Source: Natrialba chahannaoensis JCM 10990
Lineage (GTDB): Archaea > Halobacteriota > Halobacteria > Halobacteriales > Natrialbaceae
Assembly: GCF_000337135.1 (NCBI RefSeq)
Contig: NZ_AOIN01000024.1
Span: 1-35,830, forward strand
Direction of reading: 5' to 3'
DNA: 35,830 bases
A program made the translations under genes and the position numbers. Of the stretch, positions 8,280 through 16,563 are shown piece by piece. Each line of letters opens with the position of its first letter. The stretch's first letter is position 1. A model generated the notes under the pieces. It saw only the letters and a program-made list of their open reading frames with translations, searched no databases and had not been told where the DNA came from.

Positions 8280-8674
8280 AGCTCGTCTTTCGTCCCGGAG
8301 ACGGGCTCGGACTCAGCGGTCGAGCCGCTACCGAACCGGGCGAGCAGCGGCTCACGGAGCTGGCCGATGACGAGCACGAGGATGAGCGCGACGATCATCA
8401 CACCGCCTGAGAGGTCGAGCAGGGCAAGCAAGAGCACGCCCGGAACGCCCGATGCCTCAAGGATGTTGACGACGCCGTTGATCGAGGCGATGATGACCGC
8501 GATCGGTGCGAGAATAATCGCACCCTCACGGAAGCCGAAGGCGGCTTTTCCGAGGTGTTCAGAGAACTCCGCTTTGACATCGTCGCCGTTGGAAATCGTC
8601 GCGACGAGCGGGAAGCCAAAGCCGGTGAGCAACATTGCGACGACGGTGTAGAGCGCGAACGTCAGCACCGCCCA
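8280..8674 (-). pseudogene. TRAP transporter large/fused permease remnant
   Basis: The minus frame after a TAG at 8675-8677 reads WAVLTFALYTVVAMLLTGFG, then KAAFGFREGAIILAPIAVI and GVPGVLLLALLDLSGG. The FREGA motif and helix spacing are typical of the DctM-like part of TRAP (TAXI-type fused) permeases. Directly after a helix (VALILVLVI), where the family continues with an LGMG(L)PT motif and several more helices, the sequence jumps to a charged tail (GQLREPLLARFGSG). It is therefore truncated at the N-terminus and internally deleted. No periplasmic-binding or small-subunit gene is next to it. Confidence 0.65.
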
Positions 8675-8770
8675 CTATGTAACAAAAGAGAGTAGATGGC
8701 TGATTGGTGAGTTCTCAGACATTATTAAGTAGAGACTCGGTCCCGCTGCGAAGCGAGCCAGAAACCGAAC

Positions 8771-9994
8771 CTACTGCGACAGCCGACGCGTCGTCTCCGC
8801 AAACGTATTCGCTCCCGCGACCACATCCTCCCACTCCGTGAACTCGTCCTCGTTGTGAGTCCGGCCGTCGACGCTCGGAACGAAGAGCATCCCCGCATCC
8901 GTCACCTCGGTCAGATAGTTCGCATCGTGGCCGGCACCACCGACCATAGACCGGTACGAAACACCCGACTCCTCGGCTGCCTCGCAGGCGGCAGTCCGGA
9001 CGGACTTGGCGAACTCCGTGTGCTCAATTCGCCAGAGTTCCTCGAGTTCGTATTCGGTTCCCTCGCGTGCACAGGCCGCCTCAAGTTCGGACTCGACACG
9101 CTCGGCGAGTTCAGCAACGATAGCGTCGTCGTAGCTGCGAACATCTGCGGTGAACGTCACTTCTGATGGAATCACATTGATCGAACCGGGCTCGACCGTC
9201 AGTTCACCAACCGTCGTCACAACGTCGTCGTAGCGATTCGAAAGTCGACGGATTCCCTGTACAACGTCGGTTGCCGCAACCAATGCATCGCGTCTCGAGT
9301 GCATCGGCGACGGACCGGCGTGATCGGACGTCCCCTCAATGGTTGCCTCGAGCCAGGACATGCCATAAATTCCATCGACGACCGCAACGGACTGACCGTG
9401 CTCCTCGAGTATCGGTCCCTGCTCGACGTGGAGTTCGAGGTAGCTGTGAATGGGTTCGCGCGGACCGCACTCGGCGTCGCCGCGATAGCCAGCCGACTCG
9501 AGTGCTTCCTTGACAGTCGTCCCGTCGGCGTCGGTGCGAGCGAGCGTCTCCTCAACGCTGAACTCGCCGACGAACGTCCCGCTGCCCATTAGCGCCGGCT
9601 TGAATCGCGATCCTTCCTCGTTGGTCCAGTTGACGAGTTCGATGGGGCGGCGGTGCTCGACATCGTGCTCGTCGAACGCGCGGAGCGTCTCGAGGGCGCA
9701 CAGAACGCCGAGTTGCCCGTCGAACCGGCCGCCGTAGGGCTGGGAGTCGAGGTGAGAACCGATCAGTACCGGCGCAGCGTCGGGGTCAGTTCCCTCCCGC
9801 CGACCGAATATATTCCCAATCTCGTCGATTCGAACGTCGACCCCAACCGATTCGAGGTCGCCGACGAGTTGCTCACGAACACGGATGTCGGCCTCTGAAA
9901 GCGTGAGTCTGTGGAGTCCGTCGTTATCGGTGCGGCCGATGTCGGAGTACGTTTCGAACGTGTCTCGAAATCGATCTGGGTCGATGCCTGTCAT
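8771..9994 (-). CDS. M20-family amidase: N-carbamoyl-L-amino-acid hydrolase / allantoate amidohydrolase type
   Basis: A 407-residue Zn-dependent hydrolase with all visible metal-site motifs: GSHLDSQPYGGRFDG (His and bridging Asp), WTNEEGSRF (Glu pair), HVEQGPILE, and the C-terminal GRTHNEDEF (His). The dimerisation/lid domain lies around residues 210-330 (GTSDHAGPSPMHSRRDAL). Length and motif order match the AmaB/HyuC/AllC subfamily, which releases amino acids or ureidoglycine derivatives by cleaving carbamoyl or amide groups. A HyuA-HyuB pair 23 kb away would fit a hydantoin-type pathway, but they are not an operon. The start ATG at 9994 has no convincing SD, as is common in this group. Confidence 0.88.
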   Translation of the reverse strand: MTGIDPDRFRDTFETYSDIGRTDNDGLHRLTLSEADIRVREQLVGDLESVGVDVRIDEIGNIFGRREGTDPDAAPVLIGSHLDSQPYGGRFDGQLGVLCALETLRAFDEHDVEHRRPIELVNWTNEEGSRFKPALMGSGTFVGEFSVEETLARTDADGTTVKEALESAGYRGDAECGPREPIHSYLELHVEQGPILEEHGQSVAVVDGIYGMSWLEATIEGTSDHAGPSPMHSRRDALVAATDVVQGIRRLSNRYDDVVTTVGELTVEPGSINVIPSEVTFTADVRSYDDAIVAELAERVESELEAACAREGTEYELEELWRIEHTEFAKSVRTAACEAAEESGVSYRSMVGGAGHDANYLTEVTDAGMLFVPSVDGRTHNEDEFTEWEDVVAGANTFAETTRRLSQ

Positions 9995-10264
9995 TGTTCG
10001 TCGTGGGATTGTCGTTCCGAAGTCGAATAGCTGTGGGTTGTGCTAGCCTTTGGCCGACATAGAGAAGTAGTGTTGACGTTTGTACAGTTCTGTACTCGGT
10101 ACCCTCGCGAGAGTGAGACGGTTTGTGAGTGGAGGCCCGTCGTTCTGCCCCTTTGACTGTCCATGTGAACGACTGTTCTTGAGTAGAGTGATGAATATGT
10201 TTAAGCTCGTAACTGTATGGTAGTCAGGTACTTTTGATCACAAACGGGACGCCTCGGTCTTGGA
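9995..10264. other. Spacer between amidase and peptidase genes
   Basis: About 270 bases with no recognisable gene. It contains the presumed promoter of the leftward amidase gene at its left side. AT-rich patches occur near 10190-10240 (TTTTGATCACAA), possibly linked to transcription termination of the peptidase gene. Confidence 0.35.
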
Positions 10265-11371
10265 TCAGACGTGTTCGTCGAGGAACGCACCGATTCGCTC
10301 GAACTGCTCGATACGGCTCTCGAGTTTGGTCGTGTGATGGCCCTCGTCCCCGAAGATGCAGATTTCGACAGAGACACCCTGTTCTTCGACGGCGTCAGCG
10401 ATCTGTCGGGCCTCATCAACCGGGACCCGCCGGTCGTTCGCGCCGTGTTGGATGAACAGCGGGCACGCAATTTGATCGACCTTGTGAATTGGGCTGATCG
10501 ACTCGAGAAACCCACGATCGGACTCGAGTGAGCCATACTCTGCCTCGCGATGGGGCCGGCGGTAGTCGCCAGTGTTTTCGAGGAACGTCACCCAGTTCGA
10601 GATGCCGACGAAGTCGACGGCAGCCGCCCAGATATCGGGGTACTCAGTGATACACGCAAGCACCATGAAGCCGCCGTAGGAACGGCCGTAGCAGACGATC
10701 GGGTTGGCGTCGACCTCCGGGTGGTCGCGGAGCCACTCGACTCCGTGTGCAATATCCCGGACAGAATCCATTCGTTTCTCGACGTCGTCGAGTGCGGCGT
10801 ACTCGCTCCCGTAGCCCGAGGAACCGCGAACGTTCGGCTCGAAAATGGCGTATCCCGCGTCGAGGAAGTACTGGCGGATGGGCCGGTTTTGCCACGACGG
10901 GCGTCGCTGGGAGTGTGGGCCGCCGTGGATGTCGACGATTACTGGTGTCGTTTCCGTTCCCGTTTCTTCTCGTTCTTCCGTTTCCTTATCCTCTCCTTCC
11001 CCCGCTCCCGCTTCGGAGTCGTCAGGAAGGGTGACAAACGCTGGAATCTCCCTGCCGTCGAACGTTTCGTATCGAATCAGTTCGGGCTCGTGGTACTGCT
11101 CGAGCGGGACGCCGCCGGAGGAGGGAACCGTCCAGCGCTCCACCGCTGGTGTCTCGCCGTCAGCAACCGTCTCCAACTCGACGGCATAGATCGAGTCGTT
11201 CAGGTTGGTCGACGAAACCGTCATCGCCGCTTGGGTTCCTGCAGGGTCGATCGTTAGCCCAGAAACGACGCCGTCTGGCAACTCAACTGGGGCGGTGTCC
11301 GCCTGGGTTGGTGTTTGAAGCTCGCCAACGAATAGCTCCGAGTAGCCGTCTGACAAAAGCGCAAATCCGAA
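10265..11371 (-). CDS. S9 (prolyl oligopeptidase/acylaminoacyl peptidase) family peptidase, N-terminally truncated
   Basis: The catalytic alpha/beta-hydrolase half is complete: VIVDIHGGPHSQ (oxyanion region), GRSYGGFM with the nucleophile Ser, HGANDRRVP with the Asp, and GDEGHHTTK with the His. Only the last blades of the beta-propeller precede it. Similarity is recognisable from about 11371 (FALLSDGYSELFVGEL) and no ATG is present there; a TTG at 11356 is the first possible start. A full S9 enzyme has about 600-650 residues, so roughly 250 N-terminal residues are missing. The gene begins about 30 bases after the aminotransferase stop codon and in the same frame. It is probably a truncated gene. 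A shortened expressed protein cannot be excluded. Confidence 0.7.
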   Translation of the reverse strand, partial: FGFALLSDGYSELFVGELQTPTQADTAPVELPDGVVSGLTIDPAGTQAAMTVSSTNLNDSIYAVELETVADGETPAVERWTVPSSGGVPLEQYHEPELIRYETFDGREIPAFVTLPDDSEAGAGEGEDKETEEREETGTETTPVIVDIHGGPHSQRRPSWQNRPIRQYFLDAGYAIFEPNVRGSSGYGSEYAALDDVEKRMDSVRDIAHGVEWLRDHPEVDANPIVCYGRSYGGFMVLACITEYPDIWAAAVDFVGISNWVTFLENTGDYRRPHREAEYGSLESDRGFLESISPIHKVDQIACPLFIQHGANDRRVPVDEARQIADAVEEQGVSVEICIFGDEGHHTTKLESRIEQFERIGAFLDEHV

Positions 11372-11398
11372 GTTGCGAACGTGAACCCGAAGCCGAGA

Positions 11399-12763
11399 TC
11401 AGTTCGAATCGGTACTCGAGTCGATCGCCGCGCAGATAATGTCGGTACCGACCTCCGCCTGTTGCTCGGTGAGGACGAGCGGCGGGATGAGTCGGAGCAC
11501 GTTGCCGTAGCGACCGGCGCTCCAGACGAGGACACCATTCTCGTAACAGCGCGTTTGGATCTCTTCGACGAGGTCGTCCGCCGGCGTGCCGTCCTCGTCG
11601 ACGAACTCGACGCCGACGAACAGTCCCTTCCCACGGACATCCGCGATTTCCGGCGTCGTTTCCGCGACTTCGGCGAAGCGACCACGGATGTACTCGCCGA
11701 GCTCGGTCGCGTGGGAAAGCAGGTCGTGCGACTCGATGTAGTCGATCGCACGGATGCCACCGACCATTGCGGGTGCGTTGCCGCGGAAGGTCCCGACGTG
11801 GCCGCCGGGGCCCCAGGTGTCGAACTTCTCGTGGTAGAGCATCCCGCCGATTGGGAGGCCGGAACCGCCGAGTGCCTTCGCCATCGTGACCGCGTCCGGG
11901 GTCACGTCGTAGTGATCCGAGGCAAACCACTCACCGGTACGGCCGAAGCCGGTCTGAATCTCGTCGACGACGAGCAGCGCATCATTGTCGTCGGCGATGT
12001 CACGCAGCCCCTGCAGGAATCCCTGTGGCGGGACGTTGATGCCGCCCTCGCCCTGAATCGGCTCGACCCAGATTCCCGCCGGCGACTCGTGACCGCCATA
12101 GGGGTCCTCAAACTTCCGCTGGACGGCATCGAGCGCGCGATCGACAGAAACTCCGTCCTCAGTGCCCTCCGGGTCCGGATACGGGACGTGAACGGCATCC
12201 GCGAGTAGCGGGCTGTAGTTCTTCTTGTACTTCTTGCCGGAGGTGAGGCTGAGCGCGCCGGCCGTCGTGCCGTGATACGCGCCCTCGAACGCCAGCACAC
12301 CGTGGCGGCCAGTGTTGTGCTTTGCGAGCTTGATCGAACCCTCAATCGCGTCGCTCCCGCTCGGGCCGCCGAAGACGACGTTACTCGAGCCCTGGAGCCC
12401 ACCAGGTGCGATCTCACGGAGCTTGTCGATCAGGTCGATTCGCGCCTCTGTCGGGAAATCGATCGTATGTGCGACATCGTCTAACTGCGACTTGACGGCA
12501 TCGAGCACGTACGGGTTCGAATGGCCGACGTTCAGCACACCAATTCCTGCGAAAAAGTCGAGAAACGTGTTGCCATCGACGTCTCGAATCGTCGCACCTC
12601 GTGCTTCATCGAGTGCAATTGGAACGCGACGGGGATACGCGACGGCGTTGCTGTCGACATTTCGCTGCCGGTCGCGGAGTTCGTTCGATTTCGGTCCCGG
12701 TACCTCGTCGACGTCAGGTTCCTGGCTGAAGTGAAGATCGTCAATCGCTGGTCCTACGGTCAT
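11399..12763 (-). CDS. PLP-dependent class III aminotransferase (4-aminobutyrate / diaminobutyrate type)
   Basis: Class III aminotransferase of about 454 residues. Visible motifs are: the cofactor phosphate loop region (GGPSGSDAIEGSIKLA), the aromatic stacking stretch (FEGAYHGTTAGALSLT), VVDEIQTGFGRTG with the PLP-binding Asp, and MAKALGGSGLPIGGML with the Schiff-base Lys. I chose the ATG at 12763 rather than 12787, because a TATA-like element (AATTATATG on the minus strand, about 12786-12795) lies about 27 nt upstream, implying a leaderless mRNA beginning at MTVGPAIDDLHF. The best guess is an omega-aminotransferase such as GabT; acetylornithine or diaminobutyrate activity is possible. The truncated peptidase gene follows directly. 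Confidence 0.88.
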   Translation of the reverse strand: MTVGPAIDDLHFSQEPDVDEVPGPKSNELRDRQRNVDSNAVAYPRRVPIALDEARGATIRDVDGNTFLDFFAGIGVLNVGHSNPYVLDAVKSQLDDVAHTIDFPTEARIDLIDKLREIAPGGLQGSSNVVFGGPSGSDAIEGSIKLAKHNTGRHGVLAFEGAYHGTTAGALSLTSGKKYKKNYSPLLADAVHVPYPDPEGTEDGVSVDRALDAVQRKFEDPYGGHESPAGIWVEPIQGEGGINVPPQGFLQGLRDIADDNDALLVVDEIQTGFGRTGEWFASDHYDVTPDAVTMAKALGGSGLPIGGMLYHEKFDTWGPGGHVGTFRGNAPAMVGGIRAIDYIESHDLLSHATELGEYIRGRFAEVAETTPEIADVRGKGLFVGVEFVDEDGTPADDLVEEIQTRCYENGVLVWSAGRYGNVLRLIPPLVLTEQQAEVGTDIICAAIDSSTDSN

Positions 12764-12892
12764 ACCAGAGTATTCACACCGCCCCACATATAATTGATTC
12801 TCATCTCCCTCACTGACCCGTAGTGGTCTTTTGGCTAGAATATCGATAAAATGCTGAACAATATTTACTCATTCACCTCCCCCGCGAGCACG

Positions 12893-13387
12893 CTATAGCG
12901 ACTTCTCCATCGAACACATATCGTATGGCCGATCCGCAATCTCTTGAGTGTTCGTCTGCTCGTAGCCCCGCTCGCGGTACCACTCGAGTAGGAACGGATG
13001 GCCGGTATAGGTCGAGAGTTGGAGGCGGTCGTAGCCCTTCTCGCTGGCGATGGACTCGAGTTGGTCCATCAGGTGGCTGCCGACGCCCTGGCCCTGCCAG
13101 TCGGGATGGACTGCGAGGCGTTCGGCGTAGGGAACGTCACGTTCTTCGAGCAGGCGGACGGTGCCGGTCGGCTCGCCGTCCGCGGTTTCGGCGATGATGG
13201 TCGTCGCGTCACGCTCGAGCCACGAAGAGACAGTTTCGGCTTCGATATCGACCATACTCGACGGAAAGCCATCGTCGGCAGCGGTCTGGTACGCACGACG
13301 GTAGAGGGCAGTAAGCGCCGGCGCATCGGACTGGTCGACGCGGCGGATCGTAAGCGAGGCGCGTGGGGGTGTATCGGTCATATCCAT
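12893..13387 (-). CDS. GNAT-family N-acetyltransferase
   Basis: A 164-residue single-domain acetyltransferase. The acetyl-CoA pyrophosphate-binding motif is clear (LAVHPDWQGQGVGSHLM, with the Q-x-x-G-x-G pattern), preceded by the beta-4 strand (GEPTGTVRLLEER) and followed by the beta-5/helix-4 region (LQLSTYTGHPFLLEWYRERG). The latter resembles members that acetylate small molecules or protein N-termini. The start may be the ATG at 13387 or the in-frame ATG at 13381; a TATA-like tract near 13405-13412 does not separate these. Substrate unknown. Confidence 0.85.
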   Translation of the reverse strand: MDMTDTPPRASLTIRRVDQSDAPALTALYRRAYQTAADDGFPSSMVDIEAETVSSWLERDATTIIAETADGEPTGTVRLLEERDVPYAERLAVHPDWQGQGVGSHLMDQLESIASEKGYDRLQLSTYTGHPFLLEWYRERGYEQTNTQEIADRPYDMCSMEKSL

Positions 13388-13707
13388 TCGTCATCGCAGG
13401 CTGGCAAAAGTGTCGTGACTTGCCGACACGAGTAGCGAAGCGGTGCGGAGCTACGGGGTGTTCGAATTGGTGCGTGTACCCGCGATATTGTAGGCAGCGG
13501 TGCTGTGAGTGAGCAGGCGGGGTGCTGTGATGGGCGGGCAGAGGTACTGTATGTAATGTGCGGGCAGGTGTACTCGAGTAGGGCCGTTTGTGGCGGGCGG
13601 AGCGAGGCGGTCGGTGTTGCGTGGTGAGTTGGCGGGAGGTGGGTAGTGAGCGCTGCGGTGGGACACGGAGAGGAGAGGAGAGGAGAGGAGAGGAGAGGAC
13701 GGTAAAC
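13388..13707. other. G-rich non-coding spacer
   Basis: About 320 bases with a strong strand bias: the plus strand is G-rich with many short GGG and GGTG words, and no protein-like frame. It lies between the GNAT gene start and the end of the NikR-like gene and contains the pentanucleotide repeat listed separately. Nothing else was recognised. Confidence 0.45.
13667..13699. repeat. GGAGA pentanucleotide tandem repeat
   Basis: Six perfect tandem copies of GGAGA plus a partial seventh (GGA), directly after the 3' end of the NikR-like gene. On the transcript of that gene it is a TCTCC polypyrimidine tract. Perfect short tandem repeats of this length are prone to slippage, so copy number may differ between strains. 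Confidence 0.9.
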
Positions 13708-14094
13708 CTAGGACCGCAACAACAACACCTTCACTCGACCAACAGCGTCGAAATCCCGTAGTTCGTAAACCAAGTCTCGCACGCGTGCTGCATCGCCGCG
13801 ACAAAAAACCGTCTCGAGACACCAGCCGTCTTCGTGTATGTGGCTCGTCGTGACGATCACATCCTGAAAGTCGTGCTGAATGTCATGGAGATCACCGATA
13901 ACATGCTCGTGCTGGTAGTCGAACGCCAGGGTCGCGCTGACATCGCCAGAGACGGATTCGAAGGTGGTGTGTGCCGCAATGTACTCCTGCATCGCCTCGC
14001 GGACCGCACGCGAGCGCGAGTCGAGCCCTTCCGCTTGCCAGGTCTCGTCGAACTCTTCGAGGAGGTCGTCCGGGATATTGAAACTCGTTCGCAT
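13708..14094 (-). CDS. nikR: NikR-like ribbon-helix-helix metal regulator
   Basis: A 128-residue protein with an N-terminal ribbon-helix-helix (MRTSFNIPDDLLEEFDETW, residues 1-45) and a C-terminal ACT-like metal-sensing domain. The segment DLHDIQHDFQDV, then SHIHEDGWCLETVF, carries the His, His-x-His and Cys pattern that forms the square-planar nickel site of NikR. This supports nickel or cobalt sensing. It is divergent from a His-rich metal permease gene, with about 95 bases between the starts, which is the expected arrangement for a regulator and its target. NikR normally represses nickel uptake. In this context cobalt is also possible, because a cobalamin operon follows 1.5 kb away. Confidence 0.85.
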   Translation of the reverse strand: MRTSFNIPDDLLEEFDETWQAEGLDSRSRAVREAMQEYIAAHTTFESVSGDVSATLAFDYQHEHVIGDLHDIQHDFQDVIVTTSHIHEDGWCLETVFCRGDAARVRDLVYELRDFDAVGRVKVLLLRS

Positions 14095-14188
14095 TGTACC
14101 AGGAGTTTGTTCTCAGTACCAAGCAGTATTACGATTCCCCTGGTAGGGTGATAACAGTCCTTTTGTGGACTATCGGACGCTATACGGT
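14095..14188. promoter_or_regulatory. Divergent promoter region of NikR-like and permease genes with a direct repeat
   Basis: The 94-base spacer holds two copies of GTACCA (14096-14101 and 14116-14121), exactly 20 bases apart, i.e. about two helical turns on the same DNA face. GTAC is itself a palindromic core. The first copy touches the start codon of the regulator gene. Position and spacing suggest an operator for the NikR-like protein, although it does not match the bacterial GTATGA-N16-TCATAC site. Confidence 0.45.
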
Positions 14189-15064
14189 ATGGATCTCGAT
14201 CTCGTTCTGGGGGTGATCGTGATCGGGTTCGTCCACGGTGTGCTGCCCGACCACGGCTGGCCGATTGCGGCGACCTACGGGCTCAACCACTCTCAGAAGT
14301 GGTTCTACGGCGCACTCGGCGGACTGATACTCGGTATTGGACACCTCTTCAGTAGCGTCGTGCTGGTGCTCGCGTACACCTGGTTCAGCCAGTTTGCGAG
14401 CTTCGCCGAGGGACCGTGGCTCCGGTACGTTGCGGGGGCGATGCTCATTCTGCTTGGCATTCACGAGTATCGTCACGGTGGACATGGGCACAGCCACGAT
14501 CATGACCATGATCCTGACCACGGACACGAGCACGGGCACGGGCACGGGCGCGAGTACGAGTACGATCACGATCACGATCATCCCGACAGCACTGATGACC
14601 ACGGAGAACACCATCACCTCGATCACGGCCACAGCCACAACCACGACCACGATCACGACCACGACACCGACGAAATCAACGAAGACGAAGCCAGCGGTAG
14701 CGGTCTACTGAGTCGACTCCGAACCAAACTGTTCGGCGGCGATGGCGACGGCCACCGCCACCTCGACGAGTCAGATGCTGACCGCGGCCTCTTCGCACTC
14801 GGAACGACTGCTCTGCTGCTCGGCTTCGCACACGAGGAACCGATCCAGATTCTGGCAATCTGCGTCGGAACGGCATACTGCCTGGAACTCATGCTGCTCT
14901 ACTCGCTGGCGGTGATCATCGCTATCCTCGTTCCAACGCTACTGTTGATCGCAGGCTACGAACGCCACCGAGAGACCGTCGAACGCTACACACCGTATCT
15001 CCCGCTCGTGACCGCAGTCGTCCTCGTCGGCATGGGGCTGGCGTTCATCAGTGGCATCTTCTGA
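14189..15064 (+). CDS. Nickel/cobalt permease with a long histidine-rich loop
   Basis: About 291 residues and six predicted membrane helices. The N-terminal motif GFVHGVLPDHGWPIA (His-x4-Asp-His in helix 1) resembles the metal-binding motifs of the NicO/RcnA-like superfamily. Between helices 3 and 4 (about residues 95-165) is a loop almost made of His and Asp/Glu (HGHSHDHDHD-type runs, more than 30 His), suited to binding Ni2+ or Co2+. The last three helices follow (TTALLLGFAHEEPIQILA onward). I prefer the ATG at 14189 to the GTG at 14165, because it directly starts the first helix. Direction of transport is not certain. Divergence from the NikR-like gene argues for nickel/cobalt specificity. 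Confidence 0.75.
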   Translation: MDLDLVLGVIVIGFVHGVLPDHGWPIAATYGLNHSQKWFYGALGGLILGIGHLFSSVVLVLAYTWFSQFASFAEGPWLRYVAGAMLILLGIHEYRHGGHGHSHDHDHDPDHGHEHGHGHGREYEYDHDHDHPDSTDDHGEHHHLDHGHSHNHDHDHDHDTDEINEDEASGSGLLSRLRTKLFGGDGDGHRHLDESDADRGLFALGTTALLLGFAHEEPIQILAICVGTAYCLELMLLYSLAVIIAILVPTLLLIAGYERHRETVERYTPYLPLVTAVVLVGMGLAFISGIF

Positions 15065-15195
15065 CTGGTTCTGACCGCAACTACCTGTTTCCAGCAGCCT
15101 CTCACGCTCCAGTCACAACTAGACGGGCAGAGCAGTACAAACCGCGTCCGAATCACCACCGGGCGCTCGCATCGATCGCAGAGGGAGAGAAACCG

Positions 15196-16557
15196 CTACT
15201 CGAGTACCCAGGTCCGAAGCGCGTACTCGCCGTAGCTGTGATCGCCGTCGTGGTACTCGACTGGTTCTTCGACGGCACCGATCGTGTTCACATCCGATTC
15301 CGCAGTCGAGGTCGAGGGCGAGGGCGACTCAAGTGCCACTGCGGTCGCGATACCCTCGGTTTCCAGAACGGTTCCAGCACCCGTTTCGAGGTCGAAATGG
15401 CGGACGCCGTGGGTCATCGGATCGCGAACGCGGAAGTTCTGTGCACACGGGATGACAACTGACGCCGCCGTGGTAGCGATCTCGTGCGCGTAGCCACGGA
15501 TTTCGGCGGTCCAGCGGGCTGTGCCGTCCGTGTCGAACACGGCGATCTGGTGCTCGTTTGGATGGCGAGAGGCAGTTTCACGGCTCTCGACGGCGTAGGT
15601 GTTGCCGGTGACAAACGCGACGTGGTCGTCGCCGATGGCGACGTGGTTCGGATACGCGTACAGCGTCTCGCCCTCAATATCTGTTTCGGTGGCGAGGGGG
15701 ACCCGCCAGCGTTCCTCGCCGCCGGGACCGAGCAGGTAGCCACACTTGTCGCCGTGGCTCGCGACCGCAACGTGGTCGCCGTGGACGGCAACGTCGCCGA
15801 CGCGTCGGTCGCCGTCGGTGCCGGGGTCCCAGTTCCAGTTCACTGCACCGGAGTCGGCGTCGAGGACGACGAGTCCGACATCGTGGTCACCAAGACAGCG
15901 GTTGTAGCCGACAGCGAGGGGGGTATTCGGTTTGGCATCACCGTCCCCGTCCCCGTCCCCGTCTTCGTCACTCCCAGCACCCGCAGTGCGGTCGCCAAGC
16001 GAGAGCGCGATCGGCGACGCATCTGTCTCGTACCGCCAGTCGACGGTCCCGTCCGCATCGAACGCGAGCACCACGCTTTGCCAACGTCGGTGCTCCCCAT
16101 CGCGTTCGTACCGCTGGGCGACCGCGTACACCCGGCCGTGGTCATGAGTGAGACTGGCCGCTGGCTCGGACTCGAGTGCAACCACGTACGGGAGCGCGAA
16201 GATGCCGTCCTTGGTGGCCGTCCCGACGTCAGTCGCGGCCTCGTACTGCCAGCACTGTGTGCCAGTGTCGAGGTCGTACGCCGCAATCGTTCCGCGGTCG
16301 CCGCGGCTTCCGACAACGATTCGATCCGAGAGTGGTGCCATCGTGACTGCACGTCCGTGGTGGTCGACCGTCCAGCGTGGGTCGAGCGAGTCGCGGTCGA
16401 ACGCGGTCACGCGGCCGTCCCAGCGGCCGACGACGAGGAGATCAGCGACCGCCTGGACACACGAGCGTGACCACAGCTGTCGGCTCCGAGCGTGTTCGAT
16501 CTCGCCGAGCCACACGCAGCGGCCGCGGCGGGTATCGTGGGCTGGTGGGGCGTTCAT
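15196..16557 (-). CDS. PQQ-type beta-propeller protein at the end of the cobalamin operon
   Basis: A 453-residue protein made of repeated WD/PQQ-like blades. The recurring pattern is a hydrophobic strand, a G-D turn, then VVLDADSGAVNWNWD, VLAFDADGTVDWRYE, or IAVFDTDGTARWTAE, i.e. the A-x-D-x-x-G-x-x-x-W motif seen in PQQ-like repeats. No signal peptide is visible, so it is probably cytoplasmic. A DG-repeat linker (GDGDGDGD) interrupts the middle. The start ATG at 16557 is preferred over a TTG at 16563 and has a GGAGG Shine-Dalgarno within the end of the preceding DUF3209 gene. Its position as last gene suggests a role in corrin synthesis or metal handling, but the function is unknown. Confidence 0.75.
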   Translation of the reverse strand: MNAPPAHDTRRGRCVWLGEIEHARSRQLWSRSCVQAVADLLVVGRWDGRVTAFDRDSLDPRWTVDHHGRAVTMAPLSDRIVVGSRGDRGTIAAYDLDTGTQCWQYEAATDVGTATKDGIFALPYVVALESEPAASLTHDHGRVYAVAQRYERDGEHRRWQSVVLAFDADGTVDWRYETDASPIALSLGDRTAGAGSDEDGDGDGDGDAKPNTPLAVGYNRCLGDHDVGLVVLDADSGAVNWNWDPGTDGDRRVGDVAVHGDHVAVASHGDKCGYLLGPGGEERWRVPLATETDIEGETLYAYPNHVAIGDDHVAFVTGNTYAVESRETASRHPNEHQIAVFDTDGTARWTAEIRGYAHEIATTAASVVIPCAQNFRVRDPMTHGVRHFDLETGAGTVLETEGIATAVALESPSPSTSTAESDVNTIGAVEEPVEYHDGDHSYGEYALRTWVLE

Positions 16558-16563
16558 TTGCAA

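Noticed and set aside
10550-11257. 235-codon plus ORF
   Set aside because: Antisense to the S9 peptidase catalytic domain, whose triad motifs are all readable on the minus strand.
14480-14700. DNA tandem repeat or CRISPR-like array
   Set aside because: The repeated CACGATCA/GACCAC words encode the His/Asp-rich loop of the permease; no regular repeat-spacer order.
15484-16470. 328-codon plus ORF
   Set aside because: Opposite the propeller gene; repeats of Val/Arg reflect the complement of Asp/Gly-rich blades.
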